A stretch of DNA of 64,000 nucleotides from contig NZ_CP069526.1 in NCBI RefSeq assembly GCF_016889705.1, positions 9,018,001 through 9,082,000 on the forward strand. The letters run 5' to 3'. The translations under genes were made by a program, and so were the position numbers. This document shows positions 17,601-25,536 of the stretch, one piece after another. The DNA is from Amycolatopsis sp. FDAARGOS 1241 (GTDB taxonomy: Bacteria; Actinomycetota; Actinomycetes; Mycobacteriales; Pseudonocardiaceae). Numbering within the stretch: the stretch's first letter is position 1; each line of letters starts with the position of its first letter. The notes beneath the pieces are model-generated. The model was given only the letters and a program-made list of their open reading frames with translations. It did not search any database and was not told the DNA's origin.

Positions 17601-18283
17601 TCGTCTTCCACCGGTCCTGGGAGGACAGCGAAGCCGAGCTGATGGCGCGCCTGGCCGACGGCGCGTTCCTCGACGTCGGTGCCCACGTCGGCTACCACAC
17701 GCTGCGGCTGCTGCGGGCCACGCCGGACGTCACGCGCGTGGTCGCCGTGGAGGCCGACCCGGTCAACGCCGCGTACCTGCGCCGCAACGTCGAGGTCAAC
17801 CTGCCCCGCGCGGCCGCCGAGCTGGTCACGGTCGTCGAGTCGGCGGCCTGGGATTCCCCCGGCACGGTCCGGCTGACCCAGGCGTCCGAGGGCAACAGCG
17901 GCGACAACCGCGTGAGCACCGAAGGTCCGGGCCTCGAGGTGCCCGCCGTGCGGCTCGACTCGCTGCCGGAGGTGACGGCGCAGCGGATCGGCCTGGTGAA
18001 GGTGGACCTGCAGGGCCGCGACCACCGCGCGCTCGCGGGCCTAGACGAGGTCCTGGGCCGCGACCGGCCCCACGTGGTCTGCGAGTTCGACCCGGAGGCG
18101 ATCCGTGAACTCGGCGACGACCCGGCAGCCGTGCTCGCGGGCTACCGCACGCTGGGCTACGACGTGCGGATCGTCGAGGACAGCGGACCTTCCGCGGCGG
18201 AGCCGGGTGACGTGGACTTGATCGCGGCAGCGCGTGCGGACAAGAAGCAGTTCCTCACCCTGTGGCTGAGCCCGCAGAACTGA
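14600..18283 (+). CDS. Tri-domain glycosyltransferase / glycosyltransferase / FkbM methyltransferase
   Basis: This 1227-residue protein joins three enzymes. Residues 1-300 look like a nucleotide-sugar transferase of GT-A fold with a DxD-type motif in YIDPDIELF (106-108). Residues about 420-790 are a GT-B, family-4-like glycosyltransferase (FGVNLLGYLTAELGLGEMGR; NSVAERKNPWGAVEAF near 585; EGFGLTVAEAMA near 670). Residues about 830-965 are predicted coiled coil (ERIESLENSLADTRR). Residues about 1000-1200 are an FkbM-type SAM-dependent methyltransferase (FLDVGAHVGYHTLRLL). No signal peptide or membrane segment is seen, so it should act in the cytoplasm. Such an enzyme could build and methyl-cap a glycan. 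It is coupled to the preceding membrane protein and converges, three bases apart, on a mannosyltransferase gene. Confidence 0.88.
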   Translation: MPEPAGTTACTIVARNYVPAARVLARSYLEHHPGDGFVIAVIDAPRDEVTELDDGIRVVGPAAFGIDEDDYLRMATAYSVTELATSVKPYLLRELLKTSGVAMYIDPDIELFAPIPEVTGLAREHDIVLVPHFLTPLPQDGLEPDDAVIMGTGIFNLGFIGVGQGAGAFLDFWAGRLRHDAIVAPEQQLFTDQRWVDQVPALFRNHVVTDPGFDVAYWNLHERPIARGEDGTLTAGGAKLRFFHFSGYRPEKPWLLSFHCARKPRVLLSHNADLRAICDSYGAKLREAGYAETLDSIPYGFKNFRDGTEVPKLARRVFREGWIKAERKDRPVPPHAYGEDGGQALREWLATPEDQAQAAAGLNRLTHAIWASRIDLQMAFPHPYGADAENFRFWCAGSGVSEAGLPEWALPAERPASHPPSDEFGVNLLGYLTAELGLGEMGRIVLEAIETGGVPVASVLEEKAVSNRTGIERPATVGDPRFPLSVLAVNADQTRVILTNHPEVGAGRYRIGLWAWELEDFPEWQHEAFGMLDEVWTVSEFCRRAIAAHSPIPVKTIPVPVRDPGEPSPPAREQGEPVRFLFAFDFNSVAERKNPWGAVEAFRRAFPGRDDVRLTIKAINSKLHPNAAERLRATVLGDDRVELIERYLSVAELHELYERSTCYVSLHRSEGFGLTVAEAMARAMPVISTNYSSTTEFLDASTGWPVPYHLVPVGKDNYPYHADAVWADPDLDAAATAMRQVADDPAEAAKRGQAARAYILRERSMATAAEWMRRELEHAYGVWQSGRHAGQPVPAHPISPLQEASQALHWRPEPDTPSRIPLAPALRKAVLRAIDHYDVHQRKVMGALLAGAEESNRRLLERIESLENSLADTRRVADSSRGLAERIEGLRGTVEDLRRRGPDTDLALRNLEADVAKLSDGYGGVGAELEAASASVHKMFAARDERLDADEKAIQRVTLDVGAMGDAARLAHAPVPHGADVVPCDVGSLLMPVDEVMLPWIVFHRSWEDSEAELMARLADGAFLDVGAHVGYHTLRLLRATPDVTRVVAVEADPVNAAYLRRNVEVNLPRAAAELVTVVESAAWDSPGTVRLTQASEGNSGDNRVSTEGPGLEVPAVRLDSLPEVTAQRIGLVKVDLQGRDHRALAGLDEVLGRDRPHVVCEFDPEAIRELGDDPAAVLAGYRTLGYDVRIVEDSGPSAAEPGDVDLIAAARADKKQFLTLWLSPQN

Positions 18284-18286
18284 CGT

Positions 18287-19438
18287 TCAGGGGTTGAGGT
18301 GCACGATCGTCAGTAGGAAGGCGCCGTACCAGGCGCTGACCACGGCGATGACCGGCAGCAGGATGGCCAGCACGCGGTTCGGAAGCTTCGCGCACACGAG
18401 GGCAATCGGCACGGTGAGCACGAACGCCGGGAGCAGGTAGCGCATTCGCGTCTGGAAGAAGTTGGACGAGCACAGCGCGATCAGCACGGTGACGGTGCCG
18501 TAGACCTGCCAGGCGAGCGGCATCCGCGTGATCCAGGTCCACAGCTGCAGCGCGACCGCGACGATGACCAGCAGCGCGGTCACCGTGATCCAGCTCGACG
18601 TGTTCGCCGTGAGTCCCTCGCGGACTTGGATCCACGTGAAACGACCGAAGTCGAAACTCATGTGCCACGCCTGCTGCAGCCAGAACCAGCCGTCGACGCG
18701 ACCAGTGCGCACCGCGATGTACTCGAGGTACCCGAGCAAGCCCAGCGGCGCCACCAGCCCGCCCACCCACGGCCGCCAGCCGTCCCGCCGGCGCACCACG
18801 GCGACCAGCGCGGCCACGCACACCGCGACCACCAGTGCTCCCGCGCCGGCGCGGGTCAGTCCCGCCAGCACGCTCAGCCCACCGGCGAGCAGCCACTGCC
18901 GGCGGCCGAGCGCGACCAGTGTCCAAGCGACGAGCGCCACCAGCAGCGACTCGGAGTACCCCAGGTGCAGCACGACTGCGCCGGGCGTGATGGACCACAA
19001 CACCGCCAGCAGCGTTCCCACCCGCGGCCCGGCGAAGTCGCGCCCCAACTCGAAGAGACCCCACGCCGCCGCGCACCCGGCCAGCAGGGTGACGGTCAGC
19101 GCCGCAGGCAGCGCGGGCAACCCGAGCAGCCCGAGGAGGGCGATGAACGCCGGGTAGAGCGGGAAGAACGCCAGGCTGTTCTCCTGTGGCACGCCATCAG
19201 CGCCGATCGTGACCGGCTGCGTGTACCAATGGTCGGCGACCGCGGTGAACCAGTTCGCATCGAAGGCGCCCACGAAGCGGCCCGGCGACACGTCCGCCTT
19301 CCAGCTCATGAGCCACAGCACCCCGAAGGCCAGGAGCTGGAAAAGCACGTACAACCCGACCGCGGGCAGCGCCGGGCGGACTCTCGTGGCGAAAGCCGAT
19401 CGGGGTTCGAGGCCCGCGGCGAGGGTGGTGGACTGCAC
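18287..19438 (-). CDS. PIG-V-like integral membrane mannosyltransferase
   Basis: The 383-residue protein has about ten membrane segments. Early on it shows FDANWFTAVADHWYTQ, where an acidic residue near the first long outer loop is typical of GT-C transferases, and NSLAFFPLYPAFIALLG, a signature of PIG-V-like mannosyltransferases. Enzymes of this type use polyprenyl-phosphate mannose on the outer face of the membrane. Bacterial members act on lipoglycans or glycolipids, but the acceptor is not evident here. Its 3' end lies three bases from that of the tri-domain transferase, so the genes converge. It is transcribed away from the acyltransferase, which starts about 190 bases upstream on the other strand. 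Confidence 0.82.
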   Translation of the reverse strand: MQSTTLAAGLEPRSAFATRVRPALPAVGLYVLFQLLAFGVLWLMSWKADVSPGRFVGAFDANWFTAVADHWYTQPVTIGADGVPQENSLAFFPLYPAFIALLGLLGLPALPAALTVTLLAGCAAAWGLFELGRDFAGPRVGTLLAVLWSITPGAVVLHLGYSESLLVALVAWTLVALGRRQWLLAGGLSVLAGLTRAGAGALVVAVCVAALVAVVRRRDGWRPWVGGLVAPLGLLGYLEYIAVRTGRVDGWFWLQQAWHMSFDFGRFTWIQVREGLTANTSSWITVTALLVIVAVALQLWTWITRMPLAWQVYGTVTVLIALCSSNFFQTRMRYLLPAFVLTVPIALVCAKLPNRVLAILLPVIAVVSAWYGAFLLTIVHLNP

Positions 19439-19629
19439 TCGCGCGGAACTCCTGAACGGCTCGGGGGGAAATGGGACGAATTCCTACCCGATGGTACCTA
19501 CTCACGGCATATTCCGAGGCCAGAACTCCGTGGGTAGTTTTTCTCGCCTCCCGCGCATTTCCGGGGAGCGGTCCGCAGCCCAGGAGCAAGGCGCTACGCT
19601 GCTCGGGGGAATCAGCCGAGGAGCAGGGG

Positions 19630-21189
19630 GTGGTCGCGCTGGTTGACCAGCCTCCTGTCGAGAAGAAAACCCGCATCGTCTTCATCGACATCGGCCGTGG
19701 CCTCGGCGCCCTGCTCGTCTTCTACAGCCACATCGCGCACCCGTGGGTGATCGCCAAGCACGACAGCGCCCCGTACATCAACTTCGTCGAGGCGCTCACG
19801 AGCGACCCGATGCACATGTCGACGCAAGGCATCGGCGAGATCGCCGTGCCGTTCTTCTTCGTGGTCAGCGGCTTCGTCGTCACACCGATCGCGCTGCGCC
19901 AGGGGCAGGGGCGGTTCGCCCTGAACCGGTTGATCCGCGTGTACGCGCCGATGCTGTTCGTGGTGCTGCTCACCGCGCTGATGCTGGTGGTGAACCTGCA
20001 CCCACCCTCGACCGGGCAGTCGCAGGAGCTCAACCCGCTCACGATCACGACCAACACCCTGCTGGTGAACTACCTGATCTACCCGCAGGTGGTGCTGGTG
20101 CCGGTGGCGTGGTCGATGATCGTCGAGGTCGTCTACTACGTGCTGCTGATGGCCGTGGTGCCGCTGCTGCGCCGCTGGGTGTGGCTCGCGATCGCGGTAG
20201 AGCTCACGTTCATCTTCGTGGTGATGATGAGCCGTTCGCAGCTCGGCCCGTCGTACTCCCTGTTCGCGGTGAACGTGTCTTACCTGCCGGTGATGATCAT
20301 CGGCCAGATCATCTGGGCGAGCAGTGCGAAGAAGATCCCGCTGTGGACGGGGGCGCTGTACGGCGCGGTCGCCTGGTCGCTGTACGTGCTGGCGGACATC
20401 ATCGACGTGGGCCGCGTGGACACCTCCTACAACCTCTCGATGGCGTTCGCCGTGGTGCTGTTCATGCTGGGCATGATGGCGGAGCCGAAGCTCAAGCAGC
20501 GGAAGTTCTGGACCATCGTGTCCGAGCGCAGCTACTCGATCTACCTGCTGCACATGCTCGTGTCGTTCGTGCTGCTACAGCTGCTGCGCCCAGCCGTGCC
20601 GCTGCCGATCGCGCTGCTGATCGTGATCCCGGCGGTGTTCGCCGTGGTCGAGGTGAGCTACCGGTACGTGGAACGGCCGAGCCACGCGCTGGCTCGCAAG
20701 CTCTCGTACCGCGCGAAGCCGGCGCCGATCAAGGTGACCAGCGAGATCACGATCGAGATCCCGAAGATCGCGCAGCGGCCGCGGCACTCGGCGCCCAAGT
20801 CGCGCCCGGCTGCCGACGCGGGGTCGCTGAACGGCACCTTGGCCGTCGAGAGCACGCCCAAGAACCCGCAGACGCCGCCCAACGGCAACCGGGCTGCGAA
20901 GCCGCCGGCCCCGAAACTCCCGAAGCCGCCGGCGCCGGAGTCGGACGCGGAGAAGACCGTGATCACGCGAGCGGTCACGTCGCGGCGTCCACGGCCCCGG
21001 CCCCCGCTCACGGCGGAAGCCGGCTCCGACCGCACGGCCGAGCCTCGCGCGCAGCGAAGCACCCCGCGGCGCCGCCCGTCACCCCCGTTTGAGCTGCAGC
21101 ACCAGCCTGACCAGGAAAACCACGGCCAGCGCGGCGACCACGACGACCTCCCACACCATGGGAGCTCCTTCCGCCGAACACATCGCTGA
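19630..21189 (+). CDS. OafA/YrhL-type membrane acyltransferase
   Basis: This family transfers acyl groups to sugars of surface glycans. From the GTG at 19630 (site GAGGAG upstream) the protein has 519 residues. The usual opening IDIGRGLGALLVFYSHIAHPW carries the likely catalytic His. Ten or so membrane segments follow to about residue 350, with PFFFVVSGFVV and SYSIYLLHMLVSFVLL as landmarks. A cytoplasmic tail of about 160 residues, rich in Pro, Lys and Arg, has no recognisable fold. The last 35 residues overlap an antisense small frame (21079-21159), and their composition differs from the rest, so the true C-terminus is less certain. It likely belongs with the nearby glycan genes. Confidence 0.87.
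   Translation: MVALVDQPPVEKKTRIVFIDIGRGLGALLVFYSHIAHPWVIAKHDSAPYINFVEALTSDPMHMSTQGIGEIAVPFFFVVSGFVVTPIALRQGQGRFALNRLIRVYAPMLFVVLLTALMLVVNLHPPSTGQSQELNPLTITTNTLLVNYLIYPQVVLVPVAWSMIVEVVYYVLLMAVVPLLRRWVWLAIAVELTFIFVVMMSRSQLGPSYSLFAVNVSYLPVMIIGQIIWASSAKKIPLWTGALYGAVAWSLYVLADIIDVGRVDTSYNLSMAFAVVLFMLGMMAEPKLKQRKFWTIVSERSYSIYLLHMLVSFVLLQLLRPAVPLPIALLIVIPAVFAVVEVSYRYVERPSHALARKLSYRAKPAPIKVTSEITIEIPKIAQRPRHSAPKSRPAADAGSLNGTLAVESTPKNPQTPPNGNRAAKPPAPKLPKPPAPESDAEKTVITRAVTSRRPRPRPPLTAEAGSDRTAEPRAQRSTPRRRPSPPFELQHQPDQENHGQRGDHDDLPHHGSSFRRTHR
21079..21159 (-). CDS. Putative 26-residue single-span membrane peptide
   Basis: A minus-strand frame from ATG 21159 encodes 26 residues starting MVWEVVVVAALAVVFLVRL and ending LQLKRG. 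It is one hydrophobic helix followed by a basic tail, as in many bacterial small membrane proteins. A strong ribosome-binding site, GGAAGGAG, lies five bases upstream, unusually good for this window. It overlaps antisense the tail of the acyltransferase. It is too short for standard gene finders. It could be chance, but the combination of site, length and hydrophobic pattern is notable. Confidence 0.5.
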   Translation of the reverse strand: MVWEVVVVAALAVVFLVRLVLQLKRG

Positions 21190-21279
21190 GTGAGGCGATG
21201 CTCTGCCGGTAAGGCGTCCGAGCGTGGGACGACGTTCACCGACACGGCGTAACTCACACCTTCGGGCTAGTGGCGGGGC

Positions 21280-21948
21280 TCAGCGCCGCCGCGGAGTGAC
21301 CAGCCCGGATTCGTACGCGAGCACCACCAGCTGGGCGCGGTCGCGGGCGCCGATCTTCGTCATGATGCGGCTGACGTGCGTGCGGGCCGTCGCCGTGGAG
21401 ATGACCAGGTGAGCGGCGATTTCGTCGTTGGACAGCCCGCCCGCGACGAGCCCGAGGACCTCGCGCTCGCGTTCGGTGATCGCCTTGACGGCCCCGGTGT
21501 CGATGCGCCGGTGCTCAGGGCGGCCGACGAACTCGGAGATCAGCCGGCGCGTGACGGTCGGCGCCAGCAGCGCCTCGCCCGCGGCGACCACGCGCAACGC
21601 GCGCAGCAGCTCCACCGGTTCGGTGTCCTTCAGCAGGAACCCGCTCGCCCCCGCGCGCAGGGCCTCGTACACGTACTCGTCGACGTCGAAGGTGGTCAGG
21701 ACCAGCACTTTCGTCTCGCCCAGCGCCGGGTCCGCGGTGATCCGGCGCGTGGCTTCGAGGCCGTCGGTGCCGGGCATGCGCACGTCCATCACCACGATGT
21801 CCGGCTGGTGCTCCTGCGCGAGCGCCACGGCCTCCGCGCCATCGCCCGCCTCGCCGACGATGTCGAAGCCGTCCTCCGTCTCCAGCAGCACGCGGAACCC
21901 GGCGCGGACCAGGGCCTGGTCGTCGGCCAGCACCACCTTGATCGTCAT
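21280..21948 (-). CDS. NarL/FixJ-family response regulator
   Basis: The 222-residue protein has a receiver domain (residues 3-120) with the acidic pair DD at 9-10, phospho-acceptor Asp55 in VVMDVRMPG, and Lys in FLLKDT. A LuxR-type helix-turn-helix follows at about 155-215 (LTEREREVL-like ITEREREVLGLVAGGLSNDEIA). It works with the kinase directly upstream, whose stop codon overlaps this start (ATGA). The target genes are unknown; paired systems of this class often control envelope stress or secondary metabolism in actinomycetes. Confidence 0.95.
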   Translation of the reverse strand: MTIKVVLADDQALVRAGFRVLLETEDGFDIVGEAGDGAEAVALAQEHQPDIVVMDVRMPGTDGLEATRRITADPALGETKVLVLTTFDVDEYVYEALRAGASGFLLKDTEPVELLRALRVVAAGEALLAPTVTRRLISEFVGRPEHRRIDTGAVKAITEREREVLGLVAGGLSNDEIAAHLVISTATARTHVSRIMTKIGARDRAQLVVLAYESGLVTPRRR

Positions 21949-23084
21949 CTTTCCCGACCCCTCATGTGCTCCCCCTCCACGGGCAGCTCGGCCCGCACCT
22001 CGAAGCCGCCTTCGGTCACGCCCGCCCGCACGGTGCCGCCCAGTGCCGCGGCCCGTTCGTTCATGCCGCGCAGCCCGTGGCCGGGCGTGGGCGCGGTGGT
22101 GGTGCGCCCGTCGTCACGCACGGTCAGCGTCAGCGCACCCGGCCGCCGGTCGAAGCGCACGGCGACGTGCTGCGCGCCGTCGGCGTGGCGGACGACGTTG
22201 GTGAGCGACTCCTGCAGGATCCGGTAGGTCGCGCCGGCCACGGGCGCGGGCACCTCGCCGGGGTCGCCGTGCAGCTCGACGTCGAGGCCCGCGGACCGGG
22301 CGTGGTCCAGCAGCTCGCCGATCTGCGTGAGGCTCGGCGCGGGCGCCTTGTCCTCGCCCGACCGCAGCACGGCGAGCGTCGCGCGCAGGTCGTTGAGCGC
22401 CGACGCGCTGGCCGCCTTGATGTTCAGCAGTGCCTCTTTCGCCTGCTCGGGCCGCCGGTCGGCGACGTGCGCGGCGACGCCGGCTTGCACGTTGATCATC
22501 GCGAGGCTGTGGGCGACGACGTCGTGCACCTCGCGCGCGATCTGCAGCCGCTCCTGCTCGGCCAAGCGGTAGCGGTGCTCGGCGGCCTGCTCACGGCGGG
22601 CCGCGAGCGCGGCGAACTGGTAGCGCACGGCCGTGCCGATGCCGACCACGGCCGCGGCCCAGACCACGAAGACGCCGGCGGTGCCGTTGATCGCGAACGA
22701 CTGCGTCGTGATCACATGCGCGACGTACCCCGCCACCAGCACGCCGCCCGCGGTCCAGCTCGCGATCACCGGGCCGCTGCGCCGGGTGAGCATGAACAAC
22801 GCGATGGTCGGCACCAGGATCACGGGCCCGCCGGGCTCGCTCGACGCGTAGAACGCGTACGCCGACGCGGCCGTGACCACGAAGACCGGCAGCGGGTAGC
22901 GGTGGACGACCAGCAGCGTCAGCACGGTCGCGGCCAGCCACACGGCGCCGCCGGCGCTGAGGTGGTGCGCGCCCGGCTGCCAGCGGCCCGCGGCGCTCGT
23001 CGCGCCGAGCACGAACGCGAGCACCACGAGGGTCCGGAACACCCGTCCGAACCACGGGTTCCGCGCCCGCCACCAGTCCTGCAT
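21945..23084 (-). CDS. NarL-type sensor histidine kinase
   Basis: From ATG 23084 the protein has 379 residues. Four to six membrane segments occupy the first 160 residues with almost no outer loops, so it probably senses membrane state rather than a soluble ligand. A HisKA_3 dimerisation domain follows with the phosphorylated His187 in IAREVHDVVAHSLA, then a HATPase_c domain with LQESLTNVVRHA and VRDDG. No clear ribosome-binding site lies before 23084, so translation could be leaderless. The stop overlaps the start of the response regulator by four bases. Confidence 0.92.
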   Translation of the reverse strand: MQDWWRARNPWFGRVFRTLVVLAFVLGATSAAGRWQPGAHHLSAGGAVWLAATVLTLLVVHRYPLPVFVVTAASAYAFYASSEPGGPVILVPTIALFMLTRRSGPVIASWTAGGVLVAGYVAHVITTQSFAINGTAGVFVVWAAAVVGIGTAVRYQFAALAARREQAAEHRYRLAEQERLQIAREVHDVVAHSLAMINVQAGVAAHVADRRPEQAKEALLNIKAASASALNDLRATLAVLRSGEDKAPAPSLTQIGELLDHARSAGLDVELHGDPGEVPAPVAGATYRILQESLTNVVRHADGAQHVAVRFDRRPGALTLTVRDDGRTTTAPTPGHGLRGMNERAAALGGTVRAGVTEGGFEVRAELPVEGEHMRGRER

Positions 23085-23164
23085 GGTGCAGAAAACTACC
23101 GGTCGACGGCGGTTCGCGCGTCCGTCCGGAGGCGGCTTCCCGGCTACGCCCGGCGCCGTAGGAG

Positions 23165-23998
23165 TCAGTCGAAGGCGAGCGGCAGCTTGGCCGCGGTCTC
23201 CTCGTCGGCCGGGGTGTAGGTCGACACCGTGATCTCCGAGCGGCGGCCGGAGTAGAGGTAGGTGAAGTTGAACTTGAGCAGGCCGACCTCGGGGTGGTCG
23301 TAGCACTTGGTGCGGATCGGCTCGGCGTTCACGTCGTGGCGGTTCCACAGCTCGTCGAACAGCGGCGACTCCGCCTTCAGCCGTTTGACCAGCGACTTCC
23401 ACGCCGGCTCGCCGACGTGCTCGGCCATCGCGGCGCGGAACGAGGCGATGACCCGCGGGACGTTGGAATCCCAGTCGAGCATGCGGGCGCGCCAGTCGGG
23501 GTTGAGCAGGCACTGGACGAGGGTGTTGCGGTCCTCGAACGGGATGGCGTCGACATCGCCCATCAGCCACGTGTACCCGCGGTTGTAGCCGAGCAGGTCA
23601 CAGCGCGCGTTGCGGATCGCGACGGGGTAGGGCTCGAGCTTGGTCAGCATCTTCCGCATCGACGCGGTGACGGCGTTGCACTCCTTGACCGCTGGCGGTT
23701 CCGGGGAGCCGGCCAGCGTGAACAGGTGCGCGTGCTCGTGCGGGTCGAGACGCAGCGTGCGGGAGATCGCGCCGAGGACCTGCTCGGACGCGTTGATGTC
23801 GCGGCCCTGCTCGAGCCACGTGTACCAGGTGACCCCGACACCGGCCAGCTGCGCGACCTCCTCGCGGCGCAGGCCGGGCGTGCGGCGGCGGCCGCTGAGC
23901 GGCAGGCCGACCTGCTCGGGCGTGATGCGGGCGCGCCGGCTGCGCAGGAACGCGCCGAGCTCGCCGCGGCGCAGGCGTTCTTCGACAGCAGAGGTCAT
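23165..23998 (-). CDS. XRE-family regulator with MmyB-like ligand domain
   Basis: The 277-residue protein has an N-terminal helix-turn-helix (about 14-88; FLRSRRARITPEQVGLP, GLRREEVAQLAGVGVTWYTWLEQGR), the hallmark of the XRE/MmyB group, and a C-terminal MmyB-type domain (about 110-265; LGYNRGYTWLMGD, NPDWRARMLDWD), a PAS-like fold thought to bind fatty-acid-type ligands. It is transcribed divergently from an exporter gene, and the 102 bases between the two starts carry two near-identical palindromes (see 24024-24074), so it very likely represses the exporter and itself. Confidence 0.93.
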   Translation of the reverse strand: MTSAVEERLRRGELGAFLRSRRARITPEQVGLPLSGRRRTPGLRREEVAQLAGVGVTWYTWLEQGRDINASEQVLGAISRTLRLDPHEHAHLFTLAGSPEPPAVKECNAVTASMRKMLTKLEPYPVAIRNARCDLLGYNRGYTWLMGDVDAIPFEDRNTLVQCLLNPDWRARMLDWDSNVPRVIASFRAAMAEHVGEPAWKSLVKRLKAESPLFDELWNRHDVNAEPIRTKCYDHPEVGLLKFNFTYLYSGRRSEITVSTYTPADEETAAKLPLAFD

Positions 23999-24023
23999 GG
24001 TCCCAGTTCAACACGCCTGGCTG

Positions 24024-24074
24024 ACTGGTACCAGGTAGTCCCACTACCAGGATGAGAACGCACCTGGTACCAGG
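24024..24074. promoter_or_regulatory. Paired operator palindromes in divergent promoter
   Basis: Between the MmyB-type regulator and the exporter are CTGGTACCAG (24025-24034) and CCTGGTACCAGG (24063-24074), both perfect palindromes with centres 39 bp apart. A half-site TACCAGG lies between them near 24045. Likely binding sites for the XRE regulator that starts at 23998. Confidence 0.8.
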
Positions 24075-24100
24075 TTGGGAAGCGTCGGAGCGTGGTTGTC

Positions 24101-25531
24101 ATGACGACGACAACCAACGCGCCGGTGCACCCCACCGACGTGTCCGCCAGACCCGCCCTCGCCTCGGCGGGCCTGGTCACCGTGCTGCTGGGGGCGGCAC
24201 TGCCGGTCATCGACTTCTTCATCGTCAACGTCGCCCTCCCCACCATCGATGCCGACCTGCACGCGTCCACCGCGACGCTGGAGCTGGTCGTGGCCGCGTA
24301 CGGCATCGCGTACGCCGTGCTCCTCGTACTCGGCGGCCGCCTCGGCGACGCGTTCGGCCGCCGCCGGCTGTTCCTGGTCGGGCTGGCGCTGTTCACGCTG
24401 ACGTCGCTGGTCTGCGGCCTCGCTCCCGACGCGCTGACGCTCGTGTTCGCCCGCGCCGCGCAGGGCGCAGCCTCGGCCCTGCTGCTGCCGCAGGTGCTGT
24501 CGATCATCCAGGCCGGCACTTCGGGTGCCCACCGCTCCCGCGCACTCGGCTACTACGGCGCAATGGGCGGCATTTCGACCGTCGTCGGCCAGCTGCTGGG
24601 CGGCGTGCTCGTGGCCGCGGACCTGTGGGGCACGAGCTGGCGGCCGATCTTCCTGGTCAACGTGCCGATCGGGCTCGTGGGGTTGCTCGTGGCCCGGCGC
24701 ACCGTGCCGGACAGCCGCGCCGCGAACCCGCTGGGCGTCGACCGCTGGGGCACGGCGCTGCTCGCCGCGTCGCTGCTCTCGCTGCTGGTGCCGCTCATGG
24801 AAGGTTCCGCTCTCGGCTGGCCGTGGTGGACGGTCGCGCTGCTGGTGCTGTTCCCGTTCGCGGTGCTGAGCTTCGCGCGCATCGAGTCCCGGCTCGAAGC
24901 GCGGGGCGGCATGCCGCTGCTGCCGCCGGCCCTGGTCCGGACCGCGAACGTGCGCCACGGCCTGGTCGCCGCGGTCCCGTTCTTCTGCGGCTTCGGGTCC
25001 TTCATGTTCGTCTACGCCGTGACCTTGCAGGACGGCTTGCACCTCGGCCCGCTCGGCTCGGGGCTCGCGCTGACGCCGATGGCCGTGGCGTACTTCCTGA
25101 CGTCACTGGTCAGCAGCCACCTGGTGGCCCGCTTCGGCCGCAAGGTCGTGCCCATCGGCGGGACGATTCTCGCGCTCGGCTTGCTGGTGCTGGCCGGTTC
25201 CGCGTGGCTGGCCTGGCCGTCGCTGTCGGTGTGGCAACTGGCCCCGGCGATGGTGCTCATCGGCGTCGGCAACGGCCTGGCCATGACCACCCTGTTCCGT
25301 GTCGTGCTGTCCCGCGTGCCCCACGACCTCGCCGGCATCGGCGGCGGCGTGATGACCACGACGCAGCAGACGTCGCTGGCACTGGGGGTGGCCGTGTTCG
25401 GGAGCCTGTTCGCGGGGCTGAGCACGGGGCCGCTTCGGTTCGAGGGGGCGTTTGTTCTGGTCATCGCACTGCTGGCAGTGGTGGCCCTGGTGGTGACGGG
25501 CTTGGCTCGGCGGCTGCCGGATCCTCGCTGA
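24101..25531 (+). CDS. MFS drug exporter, DHA2 (EmrB/QacA) type
   Basis: This proton-driven exporter of 476 residues has a predicted 14 membrane segments. Landmarks are DFFIVNVALPTIDADL in the first segment region, the loop motif GGRLGDAFGRRRLF between segments 2 and 3, and ARAAQGAASALLLPQ at segment 4. Members export lipophilic drugs, dyes and antibiotics. The ATG at 24101 has GGAG ten bases upstream; a GTG at 24092 would add three residues. Divergence from an MmyB-type regulator with clear operators suggests induction by a substrate. Confidence 0.93.
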   Translation: MTTTTNAPVHPTDVSARPALASAGLVTVLLGAALPVIDFFIVNVALPTIDADLHASTATLELVVAAYGIAYAVLLVLGGRLGDAFGRRRLFLVGLALFTLTSLVCGLAPDALTLVFARAAQGAASALLLPQVLSIIQAGTSGAHRSRALGYYGAMGGISTVVGQLLGGVLVAADLWGTSWRPIFLVNVPIGLVGLLVARRTVPDSRAANPLGVDRWGTALLAASLLSLLVPLMEGSALGWPWWTVALLVLFPFAVLSFARIESRLEARGGMPLLPPALVRTANVRHGLVAAVPFFCGFGSFMFVYAVTLQDGLHLGPLGSGLALTPMAVAYFLTSLVSSHLVARFGRKVVPIGGTILALGLLVLAGSAWLAWPSLSVWQLAPAMVLIGVGNGLAMTTLFRVVLSRVPHDLAGIGGGVMTTTQQTSLALGVAVFGSLFAGLSTGPLRFEGAFVLVIALLAVVALVVTGLARRLPDPR

Positions 25532-25536
25532 CCTGG

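Noticed and set aside
14582..18025. 1147-residue antisense frame over the glycan enzyme
   Set aside because: Typical high-GC shadow frame; Arg/Ala-rich sequence with no domain, while the plus strand encodes three clear enzymes.
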